64,000 bases of DNA, from positions 13,359 to 77,358 of the forward strand of contig JBBRVP010000013.1 in NCBI GenBank assembly GCA_038246785.1, in the 5' to 3' direction. Positions 37,637 through 47,154 of the stretch are shown piece by piece. Every line of letters begins with the position of its first letter. Position 1 is the first letter of the stretch. The translations under genes were made by a program, and so were the position numbers. The notes below the pieces were generated by a model. That model ran no database searches. It was not told the origin of the DNA and was given only the letters and a program-made list of their open reading frames with translations. This DNA comes from JBBRVP01 sp038246785. Lineage in GTDB: Bacteria; Actinomycetota; Actinomycetes; Jiangellales; Jiangellaceae.

Positions 37637-38502
37637 GCGCTGCCCGGCCGGACTGTCGGGCCGCTGACGCCCCGGACCCCGTCGAGGGCCCCACGCAGCC
37701 GAAGTCGCACGCGCGTCCAGTCCCGCCGGAGTGCGGCCGCGGCGACGAACTTGGCCGTGCGCACCAGCCACCAGAAGAGCTCCACCGGGGAGCGTCGGCC
37801 AAGCGCGATGAGCGCGTGATTGCGGGTCTGGTAATAGCCACGCCACGCCGATGCGGCACCCGAACCGCCCATGAGCAGCGACGTCGTCAACAGGTCTGTG
37901 GTGACCCACGTGCACCACCCGTAGTCTCGCGCCCGCAGGCACAGGTCCACGTCCTCCAGCATCATGAACAGGTCCGAGCGCAGGACGCCGATCTCCCGCA
38001 ACATCGCTGCGGACACCATGGTGGCGGACAGTGTCACGATGTCGGCCCGCACCGCGGCGGCGCCGGCCGGAGTGGGGCCCAGGGGCAGATGGCGACCCAC
38101 CCATCGGGCACCCAGCACCTGCGGCACGCCGTCCTCGCCGTTCCGAGCACAGGCGAGCATGCCGGTGCGCGGCGGGAGTGCGGCCAGCAGGTCGATCTGG
38201 TGCTCGAGCGCTCTAGGAGCAGGGACGTCGTCGTCGTTGAGAACCCAGAGCCAGTCGTGCCCACAGGCGAGCCCGACCTCCATGCCGGCGGCCCAGCCGC
38301 CCGCTGCGCCGGAGTTCGAGTCCATCGAGACCACGTGCACGGTGGGGAACTCGGCTCCGAGCATTGCCGCCGTCTCGTCGGTCGAGGCGTTGTCGACGAC
38401 GACTACCTCGTCCAGGGGACGGCTCTGCGCTTGCAGCGCGGCCATGCTCTCCCGTAGCACGTCCACGCGGTTGTACGTGACCACGACAGCCGCGACCCGC
38501 AC
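37633..38502 (-). CDS. Glycosyltransferase family 2, copy 1 of a duplicated unit
   Basis: 289 residues. AAVVVTYNRVDVLRESMAAL, VVVDNASTDETAAML and WLWVLNDDDVPAP give the GT2 nucleotide and metal sites; the family includes galactofuranosyl/rhamnosyl transferases. The GTG start at 38502 is chosen because GGAGGGGGGAGCG directly precedes it, at the same place as in copy 2. The protein is about 60% identical by eye to that from 38939-39811, and its last 45 residues are almost the same. Confidence 0.88.
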   Translation of the reverse strand: MRVAAVVVTYNRVDVLRESMAALQAQSRPLDEVVVVDNASTDETAAMLGAEFPTVHVVSMDSNSGAAGGWAAGMEVGLACGHDWLWVLNDDDVPAPRALEHQIDLLAALPPRTGMLACARNGEDGVPQVLGARWVGRHLPLGPTPAGAAAVRADIVTLSATMVSAAMLREIGVLRSDLFMMLEDVDLCLRARDYGWCTWVTTDLLTTSLLMGGSGAASAWRGYYQTRNHALIALGRRSPVELFWWLVRTAKFVAAAALRRDWTRVRLRLRGALDGVRGVSGPTVRPGSA

Positions 38503-38538
38503 CGCTCCCCCCTCCCCGCTCACGCTGGGCCTCGCCGG

Positions 38539-38560
38539 CCCGGACCGACGAAGGACCGGG
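38539..38560. promoter_or_regulatory. Leader hairpin of GT2 copy 1
   Basis: CCCGGACC, six bases, GGACCGGG: an 8-bp stem with one mismatch, 37 bases before the GT2 start. An equivalent perfect stem precedes GT2 copy 2, so the structure survived duplication. It may be an attenuator, an operator, or a stop for rightward or leftward transcription. Confidence 0.4.
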
Positions 38561-38733
38561 ACGGCCCGTGGCGTCGAACACCCGGCTGCCGGCCCTTGAC
38601 GGGAGGGGGGTCCGTCGGACCCGGCTCCGAACCCAGGACCACGTCGCCCGGACCGACGAGGCGGTCATCACAGTAGGGGCGCCCGGCCGGGCACGCCTAC
38701 GACGCTGGCGGCATCCGTAGTACGTGTGTCCGG

Positions 38734-38871
38734 ATGTCTGTCACCGCCCCTGGGCTCCTTCAGGTGGACGAGTCGCCCGCCGCGGAGGACGTCGTCTCGG
38801 CGCGCTCAAAGGCGGTCCTCGCAGGCGTGATCGCCCACGCCAGGAGTATCGCTCCGCGGCTCGATGACTAG
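38734..38871 (+). pseudogene. Decayed pqqD-like gene (duplicate of 40081)
   Basis: A 45-codon frame that includes AAEDVVSARSKAVLAGVI, matching APEDAVWARSEAVLAEAL near the start of the intact PqqD-like protein at 40081. After that the match ends and the frame stops at TAG 38871, so the winged-helix core is missing. It is the remains of the second copy of the GT2-pqqD unit. Bases 38872-38938 hold nothing I recognise. Confidence 0.65.
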
Positions 38872-38938
38872 GGCACATCGACACCAGGGTTCGGCTGCAT
38901 TCACGGACGGCACAGGAGAGCGATGACCGGAGCCCGGA

Positions 38939-39811
38939 CTAGATGCTGCCCGGCTGGACAGTGACTCCGCTCACTCCCCGGACGCCGTCGACGGCCCCCC
39001 GCAGTCGCAGCCGTACCCGCGTCCAGTCCCTTCGAAGCGCCGCAGCTACGACGAACTTCGACGTGCGGACGATCCACCACAAGATCTCAGGGGCGGATCT
39101 ACGTGAGCGCACGATGAGAGCGTGGTTGCGGGTCTGGTAGTAGGACCGCCACGCTGCCGCCGCGTCCGTGCCTCCACCCATGCCGAGGGCGGTCACGAGG
39201 ACTTCGGGTGTCGCGTACAACAACCACCCGGCGGAGCGGGCGCGTAGACAGAGATCAAGATCTTCGCACATCATGAAAAGGTCGGCACGCGGGAGGCCGA
39301 TCTCGTGCGTCATGGCGGCGGACAACAACGTGCCTCCGAAGGTGACGACATCGAGAGCCACCGGTCGCGCCGTTAAGCCTGGATTCGGAACGTCTCGTAC
39401 CCGGTGATGCCATGTTCCACCGATGGCCCAGGGCCGGCCTTCCTCATCGAGCCGGCCGGAAGCCAGCATCCCGGTCTTGGAGGGGAGGGACCCGAGCGCT
39501 TGAAGTAGTACCGCCAGGGCGCCCGGCAGCGGAGTGTCGTCGTCGTTGAGGACCCAGATCCAGTCGTGACCGCTTCGAACGGCGCTCTCGATGCCAGCGG
39601 CGAACCCTCCTGCCGCCCCAGTGTTGGTGGGCAGCCGCACCACGGTGACGTCCGGGAAGCTCTGGTCCAGCACGCTAGCGGTGTGATCGGCGGACGCGTT
39701 GTCGACGACGATCACCTCGTCAACCGGACGGGACTGGGCCTGTAGCGCCTCGATGCAGGGACGAAGTACCTCGGCTCGGTTGTATGTGACGACGACTGCG
39801 GCAACCCGCAC
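38939..39811 (-). CDS. Glycosyltransferase family 2, copy 2 of a duplicated unit
   Basis: 290 residues, paralogue of 37633-38502. The same motifs appear: AAVVVTYNRAEVLRPCIEAL, VVDNASADHTASVL and WIWVLNDDDTPLP, with C-terminal YYQTRNHALIVRSRRSAPEI. GGAGGGGGAGTA precedes the GTG at 39811, which fixes the start. The two copies differ mostly in the middle, around the acceptor region, suggesting different acceptor sugars. Confidence 0.88.
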   Translation of the reverse strand: MRVAAVVVTYNRAEVLRPCIEALQAQSRPVDEVIVVDNASADHTASVLDQSFPDVTVVRLPTNTGAAGGFAAGIESAVRSGHDWIWVLNDDDTPLPGALAVLLQALGSLPSKTGMLASGRLDEEGRPWAIGGTWHHRVRDVPNPGLTARPVALDVVTFGGTLLSAAMTHEIGLPRADLFMMCEDLDLCLRARSAGWLLYATPEVLVTALGMGGGTDAAAAWRSYYQTRNHALIVRSRRSAPEILWWIVRTSKFVVAAALRRDWTRVRLRLRGAVDGVRGVSGVTVQPGSI

Positions 39812-39851
39812 TACTCCCCCTCCAAGCTCCACCGACAGACTGAGTCACCGG

Positions 39852-39875
39852 CCCGGGCCGACGAGAAGGCCCGGG
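39852..39875. promoter_or_regulatory. Leader hairpin of GT2 copy 2
   Basis: CCCGGGCC, loop GACGAGAA, GGCCCGGG: a perfect 8-bp GC stem 41 bases before the GT2 start. It matches the stem at 38539-38560 in position and in loop sequence (GACGA). Confidence 0.45.
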
Positions 39876-40080
39876 ACGGCGCCCACAGCATCGAACGCCA
39901 CGATCAGCCGGCCCCGACAGGAGGGCTCCGGCAGAGACCGCTCCGACCCGGACCCCGTCGCCCTGACCGACGAACCGGTCCTCACGGTAACGGGGCCCCC
40001 GTCCGGGACGCGTACGACGCTGGCGCCAGCCCTGCTACGTGAGCCCGAAGATCCGTTGCAGGGACGCCTACGCTCACCCG

Positions 40081-40386
40081 ATGGACGCCGCAGCCGCGCC
40101 GGAGGACGCCGTCTGGGCGCGCTCAGAGGCGGTCCTCGCCGAGGCACTCGACCCGGAGCTCGTGCTGTTCGACCTCGACCGCCGGGACCTCCACCGGCTC
40201 AACGCATCAGCAGCCGCGGTGTGGCGAAGCCTCGACGGACGCTCCACGGTCACCGACCTTGCGGCGTCGCTCGCCATGCGCCTGGGCGTGCCGCTGGAGC
40301 AAGTGCTCCGGGACACCCTTCCCCTGCTGGAGCGGCTCGCTGACGCGGGGCTCGTCGTGCGCGTGGGCACCGGCTCGGTCAGCTGA
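40081..40386 (+). CDS. PqqD-like protein (RiPP recognition element fold)
   Basis: 101 residues. VLFDLDRRDLHRLNASAAAV followed by VWRSLDGRSTVTDLAASLAM and LPLLERLADAGLVV is the PqqD/coenzyme PQQ synthesis D winged-helix pattern. No modifying enzyme is adjacent; it sits divergent to GT2 copy 2, as its decayed twin sits beside GT2 copy 1. The last 8 bases overlap the convergent Rieske gene. An in-frame GTG at 40039 is an alternative start. Confidence 0.75.
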   Translation: MDAAAAPEDAVWARSEAVLAEALDPELVLFDLDRRDLHRLNASAAAVWRSLDGRSTVTDLAASLAMRLGVPLEQVLRDTLPLLERLADAGLVVRVGTGSVS

Positions 40387-40879
40387 GCATGACCTCTCCC
40401 CCACTCACCGTAACCGGCTCCTCGGTGAGGCCGGTCGGGGCCGGGCCCCCCGTGCGCGATCCGTCGACGATCGAGAAGGTGCTGCCATGGCACGGGCAGG
40501 TGATCGTCGCGCCCTGCACCATCGAGACCGCGCAGCCCTGATGCGGGCAGCGCGTGCTGAACCCCCTGAACTCGCCCTTGGTCGGCTGGGTCACGACGAC
40601 CGCAGCGGAGGCGAAGATGGTGCCGCTGCCGACCGGGACGTCCGCCGCCTTGCCGAGCACCTCGCCTCCTCCCCCGCCATCGGCGCCCGGCGCAGTCGAT
40701 TCGGCCCCACCGACGGCCGGCGCCGAACTCGCAGCCGCCACGCCGTCCCCGGAGCTCCCGCAGGCGGCAAGCACCCCACCAGCCCCGATGAGCCCGGCGC
40801 CGAGCAGCACGGTGCGGCGGGACGTCGCACGCGCCTCGTCGTCAGGTGCGTGATCGAGGTCGGTCAGGCGTTGGGTCAC
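40379..40879 (-). CDS. Tat-exported Rieske [2Fe-2S] lipoprotein
   Basis: 166 residues. A twin-arginine signal (SRRTVLLGAGLIGAGG) is followed by a lipobox-like VLAACGSS, so it is probably exported folded and lipid-anchored. After a Gly/Ala-rich linker comes the Rieske domain with CPHQGC and CPCHGSTF providing the Cys2His2 cluster ligands. The GTG start has GGAGG upstream. Its redox partner is not encoded nearby. Confidence 0.92.
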   Translation of the reverse strand: MTQRLTDLDHAPDDEARATSRRTVLLGAGLIGAGGVLAACGSSGDGVAAASSAPAVGGAESTAPGADGGGGGEVLGKAADVPVGSGTIFASAAVVVTQPTKGEFRGFSTRCPHQGCAVSMVQGATITCPCHGSTFSIVDGSRTGGPAPTGLTEEPVTVSGGEVMLS

Positions 40880-40966
40880 AGCAGCCTCCGAGGCGGGCAG
40901 ACGGTGCGGCGTGGGTGGTCTGGTCGTCCGGGCAACGGACGAGGCGGTCGCCTGGTTCGAAACCGC

Positions 40967-43873
40967 TCAGCCGGTTCGAGCCACCCGGCGGCCCGCGGAG
41001 CGCGCGCGGGGACGCCGGGCGGGCGCCTGCACCTGACCGGCCAGGGCGTGGCGGAGGAACGCACCGGTGTGGCTGCCGACCGCGTGAGCCACCTGCTCGG
41101 GGGTGCCTTCGGCGACCAGCCGGCCGCCGCCGGTGCCGCCCTCCGGGCCCAGGTCGAGCACCCAGTCGGCGGTCTTGACGACGTCGAGGTTGTGCTCGAT
41201 CACCACGACCGTGTTGCCCTTGTCGACCAGCCCTTGCAGCACCTCCACGAGCCGGCGCACGTCCTCGAAGTGCAGGCCGGTGGTGGGCTCGTCGAGGACG
41301 TAGACGGTGCGGCCGGTGGAGCGCTTCTGCAGCTCGGAGGCGAGCTTGACCCGCTGCGCCTCGCCGCCGGACAGGGTGGGTGCCGGCTGGCCGAGCCGCA
41401 CGTAGCCGAGCCCGACGTCGACAAGGGTGCGGAGGTGCCGCGCGATGCGTTCGATCGGGGCGAAGAACTCGAGCCCCTCCTCGATCGACATGGCGAGGAC
41501 CTCCGAGACCGTGCGGGCCTTGTAGTGGACCTCGAGGGTCTCCCGGTTGTAGCGGGCCCCGTGGCACACCTCGCACGGCACGTAGACGTCGGGCAGGAAG
41601 TTCATCTCGATCTTGATGGTGCCGTCGCCCTGGCAGTTCTCGCAGCGGCCGCCCTTGACGTTGAAGGAGAAGCGGCCGGGCTGGTAGCCACGGACCTTGG
41701 CCTCCTCGGTCTCGGCGAACAACTTGCGGATCGAGTCGAAGACGCCGGTGTAGGTGGCCGGGTTGCTCCGTGGCGTGCGGCCGATCGGCGACTGGTCGAC
41801 ATGGACGACCTTGTCGACTGCGTCGAGCCCCTTGATCCGGGTGTGCCGGCCGGGCACCGCGCGGGCGCCGTGCATCTCGCGGGCCAGGCTCGTGTAGAGG
41901 ATGTCGTTGACGAGCGTGGACTTGCCGGACCCGCTCACCCCGGTGACGGCGATCAGGCAGCCCAGGGGGAACGACACCGTCACGTCCCGCAGGTTGTGCT
42001 CGCGCGCCCCCACGACGGTGAGGGCCTTGCCGCGCTGTGGCGGCCGCCGGACGAGCGGCATCGGGATGCTCCGGCGCCGTGACAGGTAGGCGCCGGTGAG
42101 CGAGTGTTCGTCGGCCAGCAGGCCCGCGAGATCGCCGGAGTGGACGATCTGGCCGCCGTGCTCCCCCGCCCCGGGACCAATGTCGACGACCCAGTCGGCG
42201 GTGCGGATCGTCTCCTCGTCATGCTCGACCACGATCAGGGTGTTGCCGAGGTCGCGCAGCCGGACGAGCGTCTCGATGAGCCTCCGGTTGTCGCGCTGGT
42301 GCAGCCCGATCGAGGGCTCGTCGAGGACGTAGAGCACCCCGACCAAACCGGAGCCGATCTGGGTGGCCAGTCGGATGCGCTGCGCCTCACCGCCGGCGAG
42401 GGTCGCCGCGGGACGCTCCAGCGAGAGGTAGTCCAGGCCGACGTCGACGAGGAAGCGCAGCCGCTCGTTGACCTCCTTGAGCACCCGGGCCGCGATCTGC
42501 GCGTCGCGGTCGCTGAGCTCGAGCCGGGCGAGCAGATCCGCGCACTCGCCGATCGGCAGGCCGGCCACCTCCGCGATCGACCGGCCGCCGACGGTGACCG
42601 CCAGCGACACCGGCTTGAGCCGCGACCCGCGGCAGGCCGGGCAGGGCACCTCGCGCATGAAGCCCTCGAAGCGCTCCCGGCTGGTGTCGGACTCCGCCTC
42701 CGCGTGGCGACGCTCGATGTAGGGCACGACGCCCTCGAACGCGGTGTAGTAGGCGCGCTCGCGGCCGTAGCGGTTGCGGTAGCGGACGTGCACCTGGCTG
42801 CCGTGGCCGTGCAACAGCGCCTTCTGCGCAGTCGTGGGAAGCCGCTCCCACGGCACGTCGGTGCGGAAGCCGAGGGTCTCGGCGAGGGCGTTGACGAGCC
42901 GTCCGAAGTAGTCGGCGGTGTGCGCCGAGCTCCACGGCGAGAGCGCGCCATCGTCCAGGCTGCGCGCCGGGTCGGGCACCACCAGCTCGGGGTCGACCTC
43001 CCGGCGCGTGCCGAGGCCGGTGCACTCCGGGCAGGCGCCGAACGGGGAGTTGAACGAGAACGAACGCGGCTCGAGCTCCTCGAAGGAGATGTCGTCGTCG
43101 GGACAGTAGAGGTGCTCGGAGAACGAGCGCTCCCGCTCCGCGTCGTCGTCGGGTAGGTCGACGAGATCCAGCGTCACGAGGCCGCCAGACAGCCGCAGCG
43201 CGGTCTCGACGGAGTCGGTGAGCCGCCGCTTGGCCGAGGCCTTGACGGTGAGCCGGTCGACGACGACCTCGACGGTGTGCTTCTCCTGCTTCTTCAGCGG
43301 CGGCACCTCGGTCAGCGGGTGCACCTGCCCGTCGACCCGCGCCCGTGCGTAGCCCTGGGCGGCGAGAGAGCGGAACAGGTCGGCGTACTCGCCCTTGCGA
43401 GCCCGCACCACCGGCGCCAGCACCTGGAAGCGGGTGCCCTCGTCGAGCTCTAGGACCCGGTCGACGATCGTCTGCGGTGACTGGCGGCCGATCGGGCGGC
43501 CGCAGGCCGGGCAGTGCGGCTGGCCGATGCGCGCGTAGAGCAGCCGCAGGTAGTCGTAGACCTCGGTGATCGTGCCAACCGTCGAGCGCGGGTTGCGGCT
43601 GGTCGCCTTCTGGTCGATCGACACCGCCGGCGACAGGCCCTCGATGAAGTCGACGTCCGGCTTGTCCAGCTGGCCCAGGAACTGCCGAGCGTAGGCGGAC
43701 AATGACTCTACGTAGCGGCGCTGTCCCTCGGCGAAGATCGTGTCGAAGGCCAGGCTGGACTTGCCCGAGCCGGAAAGCCCGGTGAAGACGATCAGCGCGT
43801 CGCGCGGCAGGTCGAGCGAGACGTCCTTGAGGTTGTGTTCGCGCGCGCCACGGACGATGAGGCGGTCGGCCAC
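40967..43873 (-). CDS. uvrA: Excinuclease ABC subunit UvrA
   Basis: 968 residues. UvrA is the damage-recognition ATPase of nucleotide excision repair. The first ATPase domain has [20 protein letters not shown], a zinc motif CPACGRPIG and a second insertion zinc site CPECTGLG. The second ATPase domain has [15 protein letters not shown] with CENCQGDG and CEVCHGARY. Signature and Walker B are [13 protein letters not shown] and [11 protein letters not shown]. The GTG at 43873 ([15 protein letters not shown]) is preferred over 43891 because GGAG precedes it and homologues begin there. Confidence 0.97.
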   Translation of the reverse strand: MADRLIVRGAREHNLKDVSLDLPRDALIVFTGLSGSGKSSLAFDTIFAEGQRRYVESLSAYARQFLGQLDKPDVDFIEGLSPAVSIDQKATSRNPRSTVGTITEVYDYLRLLYARIGQPHCPACGRPIGRQSPQTIVDRVLELDEGTRFQVLAPVVRARKGEYADLFRSLAAQGYARARVDGQVHPLTEVPPLKKQEKHTVEVVVDRLTVKASAKRRLTDSVETALRLSGGLVTLDLVDLPDDDAERERSFSEHLYCPDDDISFEELEPRSFSFNSPFGACPECTGLGTRREVDPELVVPDPARSLDDGALSPWSSAHTADYFGRLVNALAETLGFRTDVPWERLPTTAQKALLHGHGSQVHVRYRNRYGRERAYYTAFEGVVPYIERRHAEAESDTSRERFEGFMREVPCPACRGSRLKPVSLAVTVGGRSIAEVAGLPIGECADLLARLELSDRDAQIAARVLKEVNERLRFLVDVGLDYLSLERPAATLAGGEAQRIRLATQIGSGLVGVLYVLDEPSIGLHQRDNRRLIETLVRLRDLGNTLIVVEHDEETIRTADWVVDIGPGAGEHGGQIVHSGDLAGLLADEHSLTGAYLSRRRSIPMPLVRRPPQRGKALTVVGAREHNLRDVTVSFPLGCLIAVTGVSGSGKSTLVNDILYTSLAREMHGARAVPGRHTRIKGLDAVDKVVHVDQSPIGRTPRSNPATYTGVFDSIRKLFAETEEAKVRGYQPGRFSFNVKGGRCENCQGDGTIKIEMNFLPDVYVPCEVCHGARYNRETLEVHYKARTVSEVLAMSIEEGLEFFAPIERIARHLRTLVDVGLGYVRLGQPAPTLSGGEAQRVKLASELQKRSTGRTVYVLDEPTTGLHFEDVRRLVEVLQGLVDKGNTVVVIEHNLDVVKTADWVLDLGPEGGTGGGRLVAEGTPEQVAHAVGSHTGAFLRHALAGQVQAPARRPRARSAGRRVARTG

Positions 43874-43942
43874 TGGGCTCCAGTCTTGCACGCGGGCAGG
43901 GCGGCGCCGAGTCCCTTGTCGTCCGGGGCCGGCGTGCCCATG

Positions 43943-44443
43943 CTAGGTGGCCCCACCGACAGGTATTCTCCCCGGCCGCGAGAACGCTGGAGGCGACCCA
44001 GCGCTGTCTCGTACCAGGCGGCGCAGTTCCGCTTCGTCCGTCACGTACTCGTCGGGGTCGTACGCCTCGCTGCACAGGACGAGCAGGGCGCTGTTGGGTT
44101 CGAGGTAGGTCTGCGTCGCCCACGTGAGCGGCGGCACGTGAAAGCCATGCGCGTCATCCTCCAGGAGGGTGAGACCGGCCCCTGCGCGGCCCCAGGTCTC
44201 CACTACGAGCCTTCCGGACAGGCACACCAGCAGCTGCTCGCAGCTCCGGTGAGCGTGGTGGCCTCGTACCTCGCCGGCCGGGACGCCGTGAACGAGGAAG
44301 AAGCGCCTGACCTCGAATGGCAGGCCGACGCCCAGCTCTCCGACGACCAGCCGACCGCGCGGCTGGTCGTGCACTCCCAGTCCGAGGAGGCGCGGACGGG
44401 GCACGGTCGTCGGGGGCCGGTTGGCAGCTGGCGCCCTGGTCAT
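43943..44443 (-). CDS. FdtA/WxcM-like cupin, sugar nucleotide 3,4-ketoisomerase family
   Basis: 166 residues. [20 protein letters not shown], then [18 protein letters not shown], is the FdtA/WxcM signature with the catalytic His residues. Known members isomerise dTDP-4-keto-6-deoxyglucose to the 3-keto sugar before amination. No RmlA/RmlB pair lies in the window, so the substrate must be made elsewhere or differ. The ATG overlaps the GT2 stop by 4 bp. Confidence 0.85.
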   Translation of the reverse strand: MTRAPAANRPPTTVPRPRLLGLGVHDQPRGRLVVGELGVGLPFEVRRFFLVHGVPAGEVRGHHAHRSCEQLLVCLSGRLVVETWGRAGAGLTLLEDDAHGFHVPPLTWATQTYLEPNSALLVLCSEAYDPDEYVTDEAELRRLVRDSAGSPPAFSRPGRIPVGGAT

Positions 44444-45321
44444 GCGGCCTGCCGGGGGCGCCGGTTGTCGAGCAGCCACCTCGCGGTGCCCGCACGCCGG
44501 CCCCAGAAGAGCGCCGCCTTGGCCAAGTCGCCACGGCTTCGGGTCGCCAGCACCAGCCGGGTACCACCGGCGAGCCCGGTGACTCGTGGACGGAGAGCCT
44601 CCACCGCTGCGTCGTCGGGGTACGTCGAGCGTAGGTGCTCGTAGAGCACCGCCCCGGCCATGGCGTAGGCGCGACCCTGCCGGTAGTTCTCCCGCACTCC
44701 CGACCGGAGGCGGTAGTGGACTACCGCTTCCGGCACGAACGCCCAGCGGCATCCGCGGCGATGGAGCAGGTAGCCGAGGCCAACGTCCTCGGCTCCTCTG
44801 CGCGTGACCTGCGGGAACCCGCCGACCTCGGCAAAGACGTCGGCCCGGACGCCAAGCGCGCAGCCATAGGACCAGGTGAACGGCGACCTCGCAAGCCCAC
44901 GCTCCTGGATCATCGGGCCTCGCGCCCGCCGAGCCGCCGGCGGGTTGCCGGACGTGTCCATGCGGGCGCCCACCGCCTCGGCGTGCATCAGCGCCTCCGT
45001 CATCGTGCGGACGTACCCTGGCGACACGCGGTCGTCCTGGTCCAGGAAGAGCAACACGTCCGCACTCGCCGCGGCAGCGCCGGCGTTGCGAGCGGGTCCG
45101 ATACCGGGTTCAGGTGCGTCGACCAGGCGCAAGTCCAGGCCCAGCCGATCGGCCACGTTGCGGGCGAGGTGCGGAGTTCCGTCGCTCGATCCGTTGTCTG
45201 CCACGACCACCTCGAAGGCGGCGACGTCTTGCTGCGCAAGTGACCTCAGTTGCGCCGCGAGCGTCTGCACGCCGTCGTAGGTCGGGATGACGACAGTCGC
45301 GATCGGCCTCACCGGTGTCAT
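44440..45321 (-). CDS. Glycosyltransferase family 2
   Basis: 293 residues. ATVVIPTYDGVQTLAAQLRS, VVADNGSSDGTPHLA, LLFLDQDDRVSPGYV and the later RRGAEDVGLGYLLHRRG (ED acceptor motif) define a GT2 of the WcaA/mycofactocin-GT type. The ATG at 45321 has GGGGGAG just upstream. It follows the ABC transporter by 35 bases in the same leftward cluster. Confidence 0.87.
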   Translation of the reverse strand: MTPVRPIATVVIPTYDGVQTLAAQLRSLAQQDVAAFEVVVADNGSSDGTPHLARNVADRLGLDLRLVDAPEPGIGPARNAGAAAASADVLLFLDQDDRVSPGYVRTMTEALMHAEAVGARMDTSGNPPAARRARGPMIQERGLARSPFTWSYGCALGVRADVFAEVGGFPQVTRRGAEDVGLGYLLHRRGCRWAFVPEAVVHYRLRSGVRENYRQGRAYAMAGAVLYEHLRSTYPDDAAVEALRPRVTGLAGGTRLVLATRSRGDLAKAALFWGRRAGTARWLLDNRRPRQAA

Positions 45322-45356
45322 GGCTCCCCCTCCACGCGTTTGTTCGGAGCCGCGCG

Positions 45357-47129
45357 TCAGCGCAGCACCCCGGCTGGAGTCCGCACTTCGGGCGCGGTCA
45401 GATCGCGGACCACACGACCCTCGTGCAGCGTCAGCACGTGGTCGCACAAGGCGAGAGTGGTTTCGCGGTGGGCGATGACCACGATCAGAAGGCGCCTGAC
45501 GGTCCGGAGGCGCCGCAACGTGTCGTGCACGACGCGCTCGGTGGTCGGGTCCAGCGCGCTCGTCGGCTCGTCCAGCACGATGACGGCGGGACTCCTCACG
45601 AGCGCCCGTGCGAGCCCCACCCGCTGCACCTGCCCCCCCGAAAGATCCCGCTGACCGGTGCCGATCGGAGTTTCCAGTCCGTCCGGCAAGGATTCGAGGA
45701 GATCGGCGAGCCCGGCGTCCAGAACGGCTCGCTCGACGTCGGAGTCGGACAACCGCTCGTCGAGGAAGGTGACGTTGTCCCGCAAGCTGCCGTGGATCAG
45801 ATGCGGCTGCTGAGGAACGTGGCTGAACTTTGAGAACCACGCTTGCTCCGACACCGTTCCAGCCGGTCGTCCATCGACGAGCAGTTGTCCCACAATCGGC
45901 TCGCGAAGCCGGAGCAGGATCTGCGCCAGGGTCGACTTGCCGCCGCCCGAGGGGCCGACTACACCCACCATGCTGCCGACCGGCAGCCGCAAGTCTACGT
46001 CGACCAGCGCGGGCCGCCCCTGGTCGGGATAGGTGTACGAGACCCCGCGGAGCTCCACCTCGTCCACACTGTCGAGCTGTTCCGTACCGTTCGCCCGCGA
46101 GGGCGCTGGGGCGGCGAGCGACCCGTACAGGATGTCGAGTGCCGGCGATGTTTCCGAGACGACCTGGAGCGAGCTCTGGACGGCCTGGCCGTACTGCACG
46201 CTGCGCAGCAGGAGTAGGCCGACCGCGGCCAGCGTGGCGAGCCCGCCGCCGTCGGAGCCACCGAGCAGCAGAACGACGAGGAGTAGACCGGCGATGACCA
46301 GCAGTCCGCCGTACTGGTAGACCAAGGGGGTCGCTGCGGCCAGCGCAGCGGTGCGCTCGCGCAGCGCCTGCAGCGGTGTCGACAGTGCCTCCATGCGGGC
46401 CTCGACTGCGGGCCAGGCGCTGAAGACCCTGAGATCCGAGGCCTGCTGGACGACGTCAGTGAGCTCCTCGCCGTAGCGGTACTCCACCTCGTTGAGCGAG
46501 CGACTCGCGACCCTGGTCGCCCTGCGAAGCGGCACGATGACGAGTGCCAACACCGCACCCATCGCGCCAATGACCAAGGCGCCGAGCGGGTCGACGAGGA
46601 TCGAGACAGTGACGAAGACGGCCACCATCGCGGACGCACGCAGCCAGTTGGTGAGTGCGTTGAATTGGCGCACCGCTTGCTGGGCCAGCCGCAGCCGTCC
46701 TTGGAGGCCCCCGGCACGCTGGCGGGCCTGGTAATCCCAGTCCGCGCGCGCGAAGTCGAGGAACACGCCATCGCGCGCCATTCGGTCGACGGCAGCCGCC
46801 GCCCGCGACTGCGTCATCACGAAGACACCCGACACGGCGGCCGCCGCCACGATCGAGAATGCCGTCGCGGCAAGTGCAGTGCCGATCCCGACCTGGAGCC
46901 GAAGCCCCGCGAAGTCGATCATGACCCGATGTTGCCCCGACCCCAGCGACCCGGCGACGACAGCAATCAGGACGAACACCATCGACTCGAGCTGCGCGGC
47001 AACGACGGAGACGACGCCCAGCCGCGCCATGACGCGGTGCTGTCCGGGTTGTTGCGCCAGCGCATGCTTGAGCACCGACGCCCCCCTCGAGCCGACGTGC
47101 TGGACGACCACGACGCTACCCAGGCGCAC
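45357..47129 (-). CDS. ABC transporter, fused permease and ATPase
   Basis: About 590 residues. Six membrane segments cover residues 20-310. The ATPase domain has Walker A VGVVGPSGGGKSTLAQILL, signature DLSGGQVQRVGLARAL and Walker B AVIVLDEPTSALD. It is an exporter half-transporter of the MsbA/peptide-exporter type; substrates could be a glycolipid or peptide. The GTG at 47129 was chosen as it starts 25 bases after the preceding stop; the true start may lie nearby. Confidence 0.87.
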   Translation of the reverse strand: MRLGSVVVVQHVGSRGASVLKHALAQQPGQHRVMARLGVVSVVAAQLESMVFVLIAVVAGSLGSGQHRVMIDFAGLRLQVGIGTALAATAFSIVAAAAVSGVFVMTQSRAAAAVDRMARDGVFLDFARADWDYQARQRAGGLQGRLRLAQQAVRQFNALTNWLRASAMVAVFVTVSILVDPLGALVIGAMGAVLALVIVPLRRATRVASRSLNEVEYRYGEELTDVVQQASDLRVFSAWPAVEARMEALSTPLQALRERTAALAAATPLVYQYGGLLVIAGLLLVVLLLGGSDGGGLATLAAVGLLLLRSVQYGQAVQSSLQVVSETSPALDILYGSLAAPAPSRANGTEQLDSVDEVELRGVSYTYPDQGRPALVDVDLRLPVGSMVGVVGPSGGGKSTLAQILLRLREPIVGQLLVDGRPAGTVSEQAWFSKFSHVPQQPHLIHGSLRDNVTFLDERLSDSDVERAVLDAGLADLLESLPDGLETPIGTGQRDLSGGQVQRVGLARALVRSPAVIVLDEPTSALDPTTERVVHDTLRRLRTVRRLLIVVIAHRETTLALCDHVLTLHEGRVVRDLTAPEVRTPAGVLR

Positions 47130-47154
47130 AGCGGGCGGGGATCCCTCGTGCGCA

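Larger units (their letters stand above)
37633..38871. repeat. Tandem duplication unit 1: GT2 gene plus decayed pqqD-like gene
   Basis: This unit has the same order as 38939-40386: a leftward GT2, a divergent control region of about 230 bases, and a rightward pqqD-like gene. In the control region CCGACGA..CGGTC.TCAC.GTA and ACGACGCTGGCG can be aligned to 39970-40034. The rightward gene is truncated here. Confidence 0.75.
38939..40386. repeat. Tandem duplication unit 2: GT2 gene plus intact pqqD-like gene
   Basis: Second copy of the divergent GT2/pqqD-like arrangement found at 37633-38871. The gene order, the control region and the start of the rightward gene correspond. The degree of divergence indicates an old event. 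Confidence 0.75.

Noticed and set aside
43874..43942. A LexA (SOS) box upstream of uvrA
   Set aside because: No GAAC/GTTC palindrome of the actinobacterial type is present in the short gap before uvrA.
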